From Klebsiella pneumoniae (GTDB taxonomy: Bacteria > Verrucomicrobiota > Verrucomicrobiia > Limisphaerales > SXTU01), in NCBI GenBank assembly GCA_943330855.2, contig CALQJI020000003.1, forward strand, positions 80,069 to 144,068: a stretch of DNA of 64,000 nt. The letters run 5' to 3'. Shown piece after piece: positions 43,701-53,207 of this stretch. A program made the position numbers and the translations under genes. Each line of letters opens with the position of its first letter. Within the stretch, counting starts at the first letter, position 1. The notes beneath the pieces are model-generated. The model was not told where the DNA came from, did no database searches, and worked only from the letters and a program-made list of their open reading frames with translations.

Positions 43701-46700
43701 CTACTGCGCCACGTCGCGGTCGGCGATGTTCACCATCTCGGGCAGCACCAGCTTGCCGCGCGCAAACTTCGCCGCGTCGCTCTCCGGGTAATCCCACGTC
43801 GCCCGCTTGTAGCGGCGGTAGGCGAACTCAAGCTGCCCGCCGCTGCGATACGACTCGCCCGACCAGAAGATGGCGTCCGGGCGGAACTTGCTGCGTGGGT
43901 AGTTCTCCACCAGCAGGTCGAACTCCTTGCCGGCCTTGCCGAACTGCTCGGCCTTATACCAGCACTGCGCCGCGCGGAAGAGCATCCGCTCCGCCCACTC
44001 GTGCGTCGGGAAGCGCTCGACGAACTTCTTCGAGACCTCCGCCGCCGTCGGATACTCCTTCTTGTTGTAGAAATACTCCGCGATGCGAACGACGACGTTC
44101 GCGACCAACGGGTTCTCCGGCCAGGTGTAGGCGAGCGTCACGTATTCCGCGCTCGCGGCGTCCATGTCGTTCTTCTCCTCGTGGCACTGGCCGAGCTTGT
44201 ATTGCGCGTCCGGCGCGAGCGGGTGGTCGGAGTGATTCGCGACGATGCGCTTGTAGTAGCTGATGGCCTCGTCGTGCTTCTTCAGCTCCTGCGCGAACTG
44301 ACCGAGCAGGTAGTCCGTGCGCGCCTCGTATTGCTTGCTCGGGTAGTCATTGCTGAGTTCCTTGAGTAACTGCATCCCCTCGTTCAGCGCGTTGGTCGCC
44401 TGTGGCAACTGCTTCAGCGCGCGGAAGTTTTTGAACAGCTCGAAGTAGGCCTCCGCCATGCGGAACTGCGACTCGATGGCCACCTTCTCCGTCGCATACT
44501 TCTTCTCGAAGACGAGCAGGTTGCCGTCGGTGCCCAGCACCACGTTGATGGTCTTCTCGAACTTCGCCGTCGCGTCCGTCTTGCTCGCGTAAGTGAGCGT
44601 GATGGCATCGCCGAACCACGCCTCCATCTTGTCATCGCCCGCCGTCGGCTTCTCGCCGGCCACCAGCGGAAGGCTGCCGCTGAACTCGCCACTGTGGCTG
44701 AGGGTTTCCATCAACTTCGCGCTGAACTTCTCGCCGCGCGGGCTGGTTAACGTGACCTCCACACTGTCGCGCTCGGGCGTCGCGTCGGCCGTCAAATCCT
44801 TGACCACGACGAATACCTTGTCGCCGATGTAGAGGTTCGTGACGGCCTTGTCGTAGCCGCTGTCGGTGAACTCCACGCTCGCCGGCACTGAGAGCCGCGC
44901 CTGGTCCTTGAACACATTCGTGCCCACCTTGTAGGTCACGGTGATGACATCCTGGCCGTTGAGGTTCAGCACCGGAACGACGTTCGCGAGCTGCTGCTCC
45001 TGCTGCACGCTCGGGTTGCGACGGGCGGCGAGCGTCCGCGTGTCGCCCGGCTCCAGCACGATGGTGGGCGGTGAATCCTTGTCGCCGAGGTTCATGAAAA
45101 TCTGGCCGACGAAGCGCCCAATCTCCAGCGCGTCGTCCACCACTTTGCGCTTGGCCAGCTTGCCGCCCGCGATGTCGGACAGCGGGCAAATCACCTCGAT
45201 GGTGCTGCCGCCGGAGGTCGTGAGCGTGGCCTTTACCTCGCTGAAGGAATCCTTCGCCGCACCGGGGTCAATGATTTCAAACGTCAGCGGCGGGCGGAAC
45301 GCGACGGGCTTGATGGCCGGCGCGTTGGTGTCAATCGTCGAGGTGAACTCGAAGACCTCCAAGCCAGCCTTGTTCACCGAGGCTTTGGACTGCACGAAGC
45401 CCACCTTCACCTGGCCAGGCGCGACGGCATCCAGGTGCGTCGTGCGCAACGTGGGCGCGCCGGGGTCGGTGTTCTGCTCGTCGAGATACGCGGCCTCGAC
45501 CATCGTGCCGGGCGGCAGCTTGAAGCCGTTCGTCCGCTGCTCGGACCAGATGTCGAACTCCTTCGTGAAGACGCCTGTGAACGGCTCGGTCTCCGTGGCC
45601 TCCATCTTTACGGCCTCGCCGTCGCCGACCTTGAGGCTGAACTTCACCTTGTCGCGCTTGTCGGTGCTGTCGGCGTCGTAGTCGGTCACGCGGATGATGA
45701 CGCGCTGGCCGGGGTCCACGCGGCGCACCTGCTTGACGTAGGTCTCGGGGATGGCTTGGCCGGCGTTGGCCTTAAAGTCGTAGCCGATGAAACCAATCGT
45801 CGCGTTGAAGTAGGTGGCAACGATGGTTTGCGACAGCCCGCGTGGCTTGCCCTGCGACACCATGCTCGTCTCGTCCTCATAGACCGCGGTCACGCGGTCG
45901 CTCGGTGTGAGGCGGAGCGAATCACCCGCGACGGCCTCGGCCTCGGTCTTCGTAGGCAGCAACACCGTCCCGGCGGCGTCCACCACTTCCAACTCCGCGA
46001 TGCGCACGGAGGTGCCAGTGAACTTCTCGACGTTCATCCGCACGTAGCGGCCCGTGGCGTTCGTGAGCTGGATGGTCGCACTGGCGAAATTGAGCGAGTT
46101 CGTCGCGACGATACGCGCGCGTTGCTCGGCGGTAGAACCGGGGTAATTCGTCGTCGCCGCCACGGTGGTCCAGTCGGTGAGGTTGGTGGAAACCTGGATC
46201 GCATACTCGACCGGCCGCTTGTCCTTGGTGACGCCGTCGTTGCTCCACTTGAGCGTGCCGAGCTTGGTGGCCTGCTTGAGGTCCACGGCGATGAACTTCG
46301 GCGCGCGGCCATCGTTCAAGCCTTCCCATGAAGTCTTCAGGTTGTTGTCAATCGCCCGCACGGCCTCGTTGCCGACCGAGCGGTCGCTGGCGAAGGTGTT
46401 CGCCGCGATTTCCACCGTCTTGAGCGTGCCCCGGAAGATGCCCGTGTGCGGCCCCGTCTCGGTGAGCGTGGCGGTGACTTTGCTGCCGCTGGCGGCGGTG
46501 ACGAGCAGCTTGATGGTGTCCGCGTCCTTGCTCACGTCGCGGTCGCCGTCGGTGACCTGGAGGTAGATGTTGTTGCCCGGCTTGAGCGCGTTGCCCGTGC
46601 GGAACTCCTGGCGGAACTCCAGCCCCGCCTGCTTACCGGCGCGCTGGCGCTGCTCGCGCAATTTCTCTTCGAAGCTCACTTCCTCCTCGTCCTTGATTTC

Positions 46701-49700
46701 GGTCGCCGAGATTTTGAACTCGCCGTCCGCCGCGAGCCGGATGTTCGAGCGCGGCTTGGCGATGCTGGTGAACTGCTTCTTGAACTCGTCGGGGTAGTCG
46801 TAGGTGATGGTGTCCGAGCCGTTGACCTGAAGGATGTTGTCACCCGGCTTCGCGTCGCCCAGCTCGGTCGGCAGCTCGGCGCGGAAGAATCCCTTGCCCG
46901 CCGACCCGCTCTCCAGCCGCACCACTTCGCGGTCGCCGCTGCTGGTGATGACCACGACCGGCACGTAGCTCTGGCCGCGGCTCACACCGAGGTCCGCGTC
47001 TTGGATGACGATGTTCAACGGCAGGCCGGGTGGATGCCATTGCTTCGCGCTGCTGCCGATGAGGCCGATGCTGCGGAGCAACATCAACTCGTCGCGGAAG
47101 CGGTTCTCCTGTCCGTAGAGTTCGGAGAGGCGATAGAGAATGCCGTCCGCCACGTCGCTCGACGGCGCGAGGTCCATCACGTTGCGGAAGCGCGCCTTCG
47201 CGTCGTCCACGTCGCCGCGCTGCTGCGCGAGCACGCCGAGCAGGAACTCGCCGCGACTCGCCGCAATCTTGTCCTTCGACTTCGCCATCTTCTCGAAGAC
47301 CTTCGCCGCATCCACATACATCTTCTGCTGGAGGAAGCACTCGCCGATGCGGAACTGCGCATCCACGGCCTCGGCGGTCGTCGGGAAGCGGTTGAGCAGC
47401 GAGGTGCATTCCGAGCGCGAGAGGTCGTAGCGCAGGGTCTTGAAGTAGTAGTCCGCCAGCGCGAGCTGCGTCTTGGCCTTCTCCTCGATGGGGACGACGG
47501 TCGAGTTCTCGTTGGCGATGACCCAGCGGCGGAGAATCTTTTCGGCCAGGTCCCGCGAAGCCTCGTCGTCGCGCTGGAGCAGGCGGTCGGAGGTCCAGCG
47601 GATGTAATCGGCGGGGAGCTTGTCCTCGTGCTTCGCGAAGAGCGGCTCGTTCGCCTGGAACGCCTTCCACGCCGCGATGGGGTCGCCCATGCGGAGGCTC
47701 ATGGCGGACTTGAGCAACGGCGCCCACTCGAGCTTCTCGTCAATGTCGGCGGCGGGGAAACCATGCTTGTTGCTCAAGCTGAACAACGCCTGCGACGCCT
47801 GCGCGCGCAGCTTCGGGTCCACGCCGGTGAAGCGGTTCACCGCCGAACGCAGGATGAGGCCGGACAACTCCGGCCGGTTCAGCAACGCGACCTGCTGCGC
47901 CCACGGAATGTAATAGTTCGCCAGCCAGTTGCCGTCGTTCGGGTTCATCCCGACGGTGATGCGGTTGACCGTGTGCGTGAAGTCCAGGTTCTGCCCGAGC
48001 TGCGCCTGACGCACGAGCAACGCCGGCATCCAGTGCGCCTGCACCGCGCCGAGCGAGGTGATGATGTCGGAGAGCAGCGCGGTGTCGGCGGGCTTCGCGT
48101 CCTCGACCTTCGCGCTGGCGACGGTCTGCAAAAGGGTTTCGCCCCATTGCCACGGGATGCTGGCGGCGGTCCACGCGAAGTCACCCGAACGCGTGGCCGC
48201 GAGTTGGATGGACTTGATGGCGGCGTTCGTATCCTTCTTCTCAGTGAGCAACAGATTGCCGCGCAGCAACTGAATGCCGCCCTGCTGCGGGCCGCGATTC
48301 GGGCGCGCGAGGTAAGCGTCGAGCGCGGGCAAGGCCCAGTCGGCGGCGTTGGTGAACGAGGTCGCGATGGTGTGCAACGTGGCCGGCTCCGAGGCCGTCG
48401 GCTGTGCGGTCTTCAACGCGGTGAGCAGCGTCTGCTTCGCCTTGTCCACCTCACCCACCGCCGCCTGCGCGGCCCCGATGCGGCGCTGCAACTCGGCGAT
48501 CCCGGTGCTGCCGGGATAGAGCGCGACCATCGCCTTGAGTTCCGCTTCCATGCTGGCGGGCAGGCGGTTCTGCTCGGCGGCGTTGAAGGTGTATTGGCGG
48601 ACGTGCGCCCAGCCATCCAGCGGCCAGTAGCTGCCGCCGGACTTGGCCACGATGTCGTCCACCAGCGCGTTCACGTCCTTGTTCTTCGGCGTGCCGATGT
48701 TGTTGCCCGCCACCGCGAGCAAGTGCAACGGACCGGTCGCGCCGGGATACTTCGCGAAGTAGAGCTTGCTGGCGTTGATGACCCGCTCCCACTGCGAAGC
48801 GTTATACATCGCAGCAATGACTTCGTGGCCGCCTTCAAGGCCGAGCACGCCGCCGGCTTCGAGGAGCTTTGGCAAGAGCTGCTCGCCGGACTGGCCCGCT
48901 TTCGCCCACTGACCCGCAGTGCGCGCGACTTGGAAATTCGCCACCGACGACTTCACCACATCGTTCTGCCGCACGCGTTGGACCAGTTCGCTGAGTTTTC
49001 TGGACTCGGCCGGAAACGCCTTGGGCGGGAAGTGCGGCTTGAACGCCGCGTCAATCGAGGCCAGCGCCGGCCCCCACGCGACGGTGCGGGTGAGATACTT
49101 CTCCAACGACGGGAGCAGCGCGTCGAACTTCGCAACCGCCTTGGTGCGCGTGTTGGTGAGCGCCGTCTGCGCTGCGTCGGACTTGGCCTGCGCCTTGTCG
49201 AGCACGTCCTTGGCGGCGGTGACAACCTTCTCGGCGGCTTCCTTCGCAGCGGGCGGGGTCTGCGCCTTCTTCGCGTCGGCCACGGCCTTGGTGTGCGCAG
49301 TCTTCGCGGCCTTCAACGCGGTGTCGGCGTCCTCGTCCGCCTTCGTCGCCTCGGGCAGGCCGATGAAACTCGCGTCCGCAGCAATCTTGATGACCTGCGC
49401 GCCGTAGCTGGACTCGCCGTCGGTCTCGAGGAAGGTGCGGGCGAACTTCAGGGCATTCTCCACTTCGGCACGGCTCATCGCCGAAGCCGTGAGGCGGTAA
49501 GCGATCTGGCCGCGCGCCGAGGAGCGGAGGGTGACGTTCTTCAACGAGGCGGTCGCGGCAAGCGAGGCTTCGAGCTGCTTGGCGTAAGCCTCGGGGCGCT
49601 TGAGCAAACCGGTGACTTCGGAGAGACGGTCCCACGCGGCGCCGTTGGCCGGGTCGATCGCGAGCAGCGCCAACAGTTCCTTCTCGGAGGCATCAAACTG

Positions 49701-50630
49701 GTTCGCAGCGCGCAGCGCGTAGGCGTGCGCGAGGCGGACGCGCGGGCCCCACGCGGTGGCCGCGAGCTTCGGCAGGAGCTGCGCACCGAGGGCGACGGCT
49801 TGGTTCGTGAGGCCGAGGCTCGGGAGGTATTCGAGCGCGAGAACCTGATACTGCGCGTCGCCGGTGAGCGCGGTGAACTGCGCGGCGAGCGGCTCGACCT
49901 TCGCGTAGCTGTTCGTGTCGCGGCGCATCGCCTCGATGGCGGTGCTGACGATGGAGGAGTTCAGGACGAAGCCGGGCAGCTTGCGCTCCGCCTCGAAGGC
50001 AATGACAGCCCCGGCGTAATCCCCGGCGGCATAGAGATGATAGGACTCGGTGAAGGCGTTGCCAGCGGGGTCGCTCGGAAAGGCGGCCTTGAAGCGGTGG
50101 GCCGTCTCTGCCGCGCCGCGATGGTCATTCACACTCGCGCGCTGGCGATAGAGGCGGAGCAGGAACTCGCGCGTGCGCGCATCCGACGGGAAGGACTCGG
50201 TGAACTCCGCGAGGCAGCGCTCGACCATCGCCGTGTTGCCCAACAGCGCAGCGGCGCGCACGCAATCAGCCAGTGCCTCGGCGCGCTCGGGCACGACGGG
50301 CGTCTGCTCGGCGATGGTGCGATAGAGCGAGATGGCGTCGGCGACGTTGCCGCCGGCTTCGCGAAGGCGGGCGTTCAGGTAGGCCATCGCGTTCTTCTGC
50401 GGGTCGTTCGGCGACTCGCGCAAGAAGCGCTCGACGGTCTGCTGCGCCGAGATGAGGCGGCCGGCGGCGACTTGAGCCTTGGCGAGCTCAACGGCGGCGG
50501 CGGGCTTGCCGGCCCCGCCCGCGCGGACGGCGGCTTCGAGCTTTGCGATGGCGTCATCCGGCGCGGCTGAGTGGACGGTGAGAGACGCGGCGAGGAGCGC
50601 GGCGAGCGGGAGGAGGGGGCGGAGTTTCAT
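43701..50630 (-). CDS. Giant TPR / beta-sandwich / discoidin-like envelope protein
   Basis: 2,309 residues from ATG 50630 (signal MKLRPLLPLAALLAASLTVH). TPR helices fill about 30-560 and resume at about 1043-1193; an Ala/Lys-rich coil lies at 433-510. Then come beta-sandwich modules with consensus VxDxDxxxxxDxVxVxVxSxxGE...ETxxxTGxFxG at about 1355, 1648 and 1940. A discoidin-like domain lies at 1407-1555 (NNLKTSWEGLNDG...YVRMNVEKF). C-terminal TPRs cover 2025-2297 (DAQYKLGQCHEEKNDMDAAS). It is probably periplasmic or surface-exposed, able to bind both protein (TPR) and glycan (discoidin). I know no named protein with this plan. It follows the 736-residue TPR gene, which shares its module types. 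Confidence 0.8.
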   Translation of the reverse strand: MKLRPLLPLAALLAASLTVHSAAPDDAIAKLEAAVRAGGAGKPAAAVELAKAQVAAGRLISAQQTVERFLRESPNDPQKNAMAYLNARLREAGGNVADAISLYRTIAEQTPVVPERAEALADCVRAAALLGNTAMVERCLAEFTESFPSDARTREFLLRLYRQRASVNDHRGAAETAHRFKAAFPSDPAGNAFTESYHLYAAGDYAGAVIAFEAERKLPGFVLNSSIVSTAIEAMRRDTNSYAKVEPLAAQFTALTGDAQYQVLALEYLPSLGLTNQAVALGAQLLPKLAATAWGPRVRLAHAYALRAANQFDASEKELLALLAIDPANGAAWDRLSEVTGLLKRPEAYAKQLEASLAATASLKNVTLRSSARGQIAYRLTASAMSRAEVENALKFARTFLETDGESSYGAQVIKIAADASFIGLPEATKADEDADTALKAAKTAHTKAVADAKKAQTPPAAKEAAEKVVTAAKDVLDKAQAKSDAAQTALTNTRTKAVAKFDALLPSLEKYLTRTVAWGPALASIDAAFKPHFPPKAFPAESRKLSELVQRVRQNDVVKSSVANFQVARTAGQWAKAGQSGEQLLPKLLEAGGVLGLEGGHEVIAAMYNASQWERVINASKLYFAKYPGATGPLHLLAVAGNNIGTPKNKDVNALVDDIVAKSGGSYWPLDGWAHVRQYTFNAAEQNRLPASMEAELKAMVALYPGSTGIAELQRRIGAAQAAVGEVDKAKQTLLTALKTAQPTASEPATLHTIATSFTNAADWALPALDAYLARPNRGPQQGGIQLLRGNLLLTEKKDTNAAIKSIQLAATRSGDFAWTAASIPWQWGETLLQTVASAKVEDAKPADTALLSDIITSLGAVQAHWMPALLVRQAQLGQNLDFTHTVNRITVGMNPNDGNWLANYYIPWAQQVALLNRPELSGLILRSAVNRFTGVDPKLRAQASQALFSLSNKHGFPAADIDEKLEWAPLLKSAMSLRMGDPIAAWKAFQANEPLFAKHEDKLPADYIRWTSDRLLQRDDEASRDLAEKILRRWVIANENSTVVPIEEKAKTQLALADYYFKTLRYDLSRSECTSLLNRFPTTAEAVDAQFRIGECFLQQKMYVDAAKVFEKMAKSKDKIAASRGEFLLGVLAQQRGDVDDAKARFRNVMDLAPSSDVADGILYRLSELYGQENRFRDELMLLRSIGLIGSSAKQWHPPGLPLNIVIQDADLGVSRGQSYVPVVVITSSGDREVVRLESGSAGKGFFRAELPTELGDAKPGDNILQVNGSDTITYDYPDEFKKQFTSIAKPRSNIRLAADGEFKISATEIKDEEEVSFEEKLREQRQRAGKQAGLEFRQEFRTGNALKPGNNIYLQVTDGDRDVSKDADTIKLLVTAASGSKVTATLTETGPHTGIFRGTLKTVEIAANTFASDRSVGNEAVRAIDNNLKTSWEGLNDGRAPKFIAVDLKQATKLGTLKWSNDGVTKDKRPVEYAIQVSTNLTDWTTVAATTNYPGSTAEQRARIVATNSLNFASATIQLTNATGRYVRMNVEKFTGTSVRIAELEVVDAAGTVLLPTKTEAEAVAGDSLRLTPSDRVTAVYEDETSMVSQGKPRGLSQTIVATYFNATIGFIGYDFKANAGQAIPETYVKQVRRVDPGQRVIIRVTDYDADSTDKRDKVKFSLKVGDGEAVKMEATETEPFTGVFTKEFDIWSEQRTNGFKLPPGTMVEAAYLDEQNTDPGAPTLRTTHLDAVAPGQVKVGFVQSKASVNKAGLEVFEFTSTIDTNAPAIKPVAFRPPLTFEIIDPGAAKDSFSEVKATLTTSGGSTIEVICPLSDIAGGKLAKRKVVDDALEIGRFVGQIFMNLGDKDSPPTIVLEPGDTRTLAARRNPSVQQEQQLANVVPVLNLNGQDVITVTYKVGTNVFKDQARLSVPASVEFTDSGYDKAVTNLYIGDKVFVVVKDLTADATPERDSVEVTLTSPRGEKFSAKLMETLSHSGEFSGSLPLVAGEKPTAGDDKMEAWFGDAITLTYASKTDATAKFEKTINVVLGTDGNLLVFEKKYATEKVAIESQFRMAEAYFELFKNFRALKQLPQATNALNEGMQLLKELSNDYPSKQYEARTDYLLGQFAQELKKHDEAISYYKRIVANHSDHPLAPDAQYKLGQCHEEKNDMDAASAEYVTLAYTWPENPLVANVVVRIAEYFYNKKEYPTAAEVSKKFVERFPTHEWAERMLFRAAQCWYKAEQFGKAGKEFDLLVENYPRSKFRPDAIFWSGESYRSGGQLEFAYRRYKRATWDYPESDAAKFARGKLVLPEMVNIADRDVAQ

Positions 50631-50648
50631 GGTTCGGAAAAGGGTTTT

Positions 50649-50678
50649 AGCCGCGATAGGGCGCAGAGGAAACAAAGG
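50649..50678 (+). repeat. Dispersed repeat family K, copy 2
   Basis: AGCCGCGATAGGGCGCAGAG followed by GAAACAAAGG, matching the minus-strand copy at 4884-4912. It lies in the 178-nt gap between two TPR genes. Confidence 0.6.
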
Positions 50679-50741
50679 GGGATAAGGAGGGAAACGTTCA
50701 GAGAATGGGCGGTCGGACACGATGGGCTACGAAGGCACGCC

Positions 50742-50776
50742 GTTGGACGTTGGACGTTGAACGTTGGAAGTTCGGC
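50742..50776. repeat. Heptamer tandem repeat (unit GTTGGAC)
   Basis: Units GTTGGAC, GTTGGAC, GTTGAAC, GTTGGAA, GTTCGGC. A short complementary AACGTTCA lies at about 50694-50701, so a weak hairpin is possible. Confidence 0.85.
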
Positions 50777-50808
50777 TTCATCTCGGGGCTTTGGGCGTCC
50801 GCGCTCGG

Positions 50809-53019
50809 TTAGTTCGCAGTGCCGGCGCCTTTGCGCTTCTCGATGGCTTCCACAATCTTCTGCGCGTTCGCGACCATCTTGCTGTTGGGGTAGGTCGAGA
50901 TGAGCTGGTTGAACTTCTCCACCGCGCCGTCGAGCTTCTTCATCTTCACGAGGCAGCGGCCGTAGTTGTAGAGGATGACGTCGATGAACTTGCTGTCCTG
51001 ATACTGCTGGAGCGCCTCCTCGTAGAGGTCCAGCGCGCGGGTGAAGTCTTCCTTGCTGTAGTAATACTCCGCCATCTTGGAGAGCGCGTCGCCCGCCTGG
51101 TTCGAGTTCGGGAACTTTTCGAAGCAGCCCTTGAACGCGAGGAACGCCTCGTCGTAGTAAATCTTGTTCTTCTGCGTCGTGCCCAGCTCCTCGTAGCACT
51201 CGCCGATGGCGTATTGCGCGGAGGGCGCGAGCGGCGAGTTCTTCAGCGCGGCGAGCCGGCGGAAGACGCCGATGGCTTCCTGAAATTTGCCCTGCTTCTG
51301 GCTAACCTGGCCCATGAGCAGCAGCGCGTCGTCCACGAACGGGCTTTCGGGGAAACGGCGCTGAAGTTCGAGGCACATCTGCGCGGCGCGACCGAGGTCG
51401 TCCATCGCGTAGTAAATCTTCCACATCTGCACGTAGGTCTGTTCGAGGAGTCGCTGGTTCAACGCGCCGTAGCTGCGGGCCACCTGCTCGGTCTCGACGA
51501 GCGCCTGCTTGTATTTGTCCGTGGCCTGCTTGGTGAGGCCGAGGTCCTTGTAGATGTTACCAATGTTCTTGAGCGCCTCGCTGGTCTTGAGTGCGGTTTT
51601 GAACTTCAGTTCCTCGTCGTTGATTTTCGCGTTGGCGACCTGGAGCGGGTTCAGGTTGCCCTCGATGACGCGGGCCACGGTCTTCCGCGCGACGGGCTTC
51701 GAGTCGAGGCTCACCTCGTCGAGATACTCAATCTCCAGCACGTCACCGACCTGCGCTACGATGGCGGCGGGATTGGGCGTGTCACCCTGGCGTGCCATCT
51801 GGATGACGCCGATGAACGCGCCGGTGTGGACCGCCGCGCCAGCCACCGCACCCTCGGCGGGCTTCTCCACGAGCTTCACCTTCTTCTCGTCGATGGTCTT
51901 GAAAATCGGCTCGGCCCTCTCCAGCGCTTCGAGCGCGGCGGCGATGTTGTTGGCGGGCTTTTCGGACTTCTCGCTGTCGGGGTTCTCTTCCACCGGGCGC
52001 TTGGTGCGGACAATGACTTCGATTTCATCGGACTTGCCCGAGATGTCGCGGTCGGAATCCTGCACGAGGAGGAACGCTGGTTTATCGAGCACGACGGCCC
52101 CGACCATCTCGGCGAACGCGCCGTCCACGACCTTCACGCGGGCGTTGCCGACGACCTTGATTTCCTTGATGCGAACGATGTTGAGCTGGGCGTTGGCAGT
52201 CTGTTTGTCGGTGTAGGTCACCTTGATTTTATCTGTGCCGATGAGCTGCACGATGCCGTCGCCGGGCTTCGCACCGCCGAGCTGGGTGCGGAGGCTGCCC
52301 ATCAGGATGGGCGCACCGGGCGTGACGGGGAAGCAGGTGATGGACTCCTTGTCGCCCGCCGTGGTCTCGATGGTGACGACCACGCCGGTCTCGCCGGCCT
52401 GGGCGGAGAGGTCCTTGTCATCAATCTTCACGAAGAGGCGCTTGCCGGCGTCGAGCTTCTCGGCCTCCTGTGCCTGCGGGTCAATCGAAGTGCCGACGTT
52501 CTTGAAGGCGTCGATGGCGTTGGCGTAGCGGCCCATTTTGAAGTGCGCCTGACCAATATAGTAATAGGCGTCGTTGGAATAAGGCGTGCCGGGATGCTGC
52601 TTGATGACCTTGCGCAGCTCGCCGAAAGCCTCCTCGAACTTGCCCATCTCGAAGAAGCAGATGCCCACCTGAAGGCTGGAGTCACCGCGCTGGTCCTCGT
52701 CCTTGTTGTCCTCGACGGCGACGCGGCGGAACTGGTCGAGCGCGAGGTCGAACTTCTTCTCGCGGAGGAACTGCTTGCCCATCTTGAGCCGCGCGAGGAA
52801 GCGCCAGCGGGAGACGGGATAGCGGTCCATGACTGCCTTGTAGAGGTCCAACGCGGCGGGCAGCTCGCCCGCCTCAAAGCGCGCATCGCCGGCGTCAAGC
52901 AAGGCCTTTGCCTTCTTGTCATCCACTAGATTCGCTGCGCCTCCTGGAACTTGCGCGGACGCACGCGGTTGACTGAGGAACAGCACCGCAACCGCCGCCG
53001 CCAAAAGCAAATTCTTCAT
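50809..53019 (-). CDS. TPR-repeat periplasmic protein A
   Basis: 736 residues from ATG 53019 (signal MKNLLLAAAVAVLFLSQPRA). TPRs at about 40-170 (DSSLQVGICFFEMGKFEEAF, AYYYIGQAHFKMGRYANAID) and 470-730 (SAQYAIGECYEELGTTQKNK, DVILYNYGRCLVKMKKLDGA) flank a middle beta region (LLVQDSDRDISGKSDEIEVI) that resembles the sandwich modules of the giant protein downstream. It is the first gene of the eight-gene envelope run. A Shine-Dalgarno is not evident. It probably acts with the giant protein as a periplasmic scaffold. Confidence 0.85.
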   Translation of the reverse strand: MKNLLLAAAVAVLFLSQPRASAQVPGGAANLVDDKKAKALLDAGDARFEAGELPAALDLYKAVMDRYPVSRWRFLARLKMGKQFLREKKFDLALDQFRRVAVEDNKDEDQRGDSSLQVGICFFEMGKFEEAFGELRKVIKQHPGTPYSNDAYYYIGQAHFKMGRYANAIDAFKNVGTSIDPQAQEAEKLDAGKRLFVKIDDKDLSAQAGETGVVVTIETTAGDKESITCFPVTPGAPILMGSLRTQLGGAKPGDGIVQLIGTDKIKVTYTDKQTANAQLNIVRIKEIKVVGNARVKVVDGAFAEMVGAVVLDKPAFLLVQDSDRDISGKSDEIEVIVRTKRPVEENPDSEKSEKPANNIAAALEALERAEPIFKTIDEKKVKLVEKPAEGAVAGAAVHTGAFIGVIQMARQGDTPNPAAIVAQVGDVLEIEYLDEVSLDSKPVARKTVARVIEGNLNPLQVANAKINDEELKFKTALKTSEALKNIGNIYKDLGLTKQATDKYKQALVETEQVARSYGALNQRLLEQTYVQMWKIYYAMDDLGRAAQMCLELQRRFPESPFVDDALLLMGQVSQKQGKFQEAIGVFRRLAALKNSPLAPSAQYAIGECYEELGTTQKNKIYYDEAFLAFKGCFEKFPNSNQAGDALSKMAEYYYSKEDFTRALDLYEEALQQYQDSKFIDVILYNYGRCLVKMKKLDGAVEKFNQLISTYPNSKMVANAQKIVEAIEKRKGAGTAN

Positions 53020-53172
53020 GAGACGTAAATCAAACCGCCCAGACATTCCGGGAGTCAATTTGCGACTTGGCTTCAGCGGGAGCTATTCACGAGTATCCCA
53101 AAAACCGGGCTTTCGTGGGACAAAAACCTGCGGTCACGTCGCCGCAAACGGCACCTCGGTCAAGAAGCGGCT

Positions 53173-53200
53173 TTGAGCTTCCCGTTGCCCTTGCTAGCGT
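53173..53200 (+). promoter_or_regulatory. Sigma70-type promoter of trpS
   Basis: -35 TTGAGC (53173-53178), 16-nt spacer, -10 TAGCGT (53195-53200), then 7 nt to the ATG at 53208. This predicts a leaderless trpS mRNA. Confidence 0.65.
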
Positions 53201-53207
53201 TGGCGCC

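Noticed and set aside
46446..50570. A 1,374-codon open frame on the + strand
   Set aside because: It lies opposite the giant TPR gene, whose - strand translation has TPR and discoidin patterns. The + frame is Arg/Val/Glu/Leu-rich without recognisable motifs, as expected from a GC-rich codon-biased complement.
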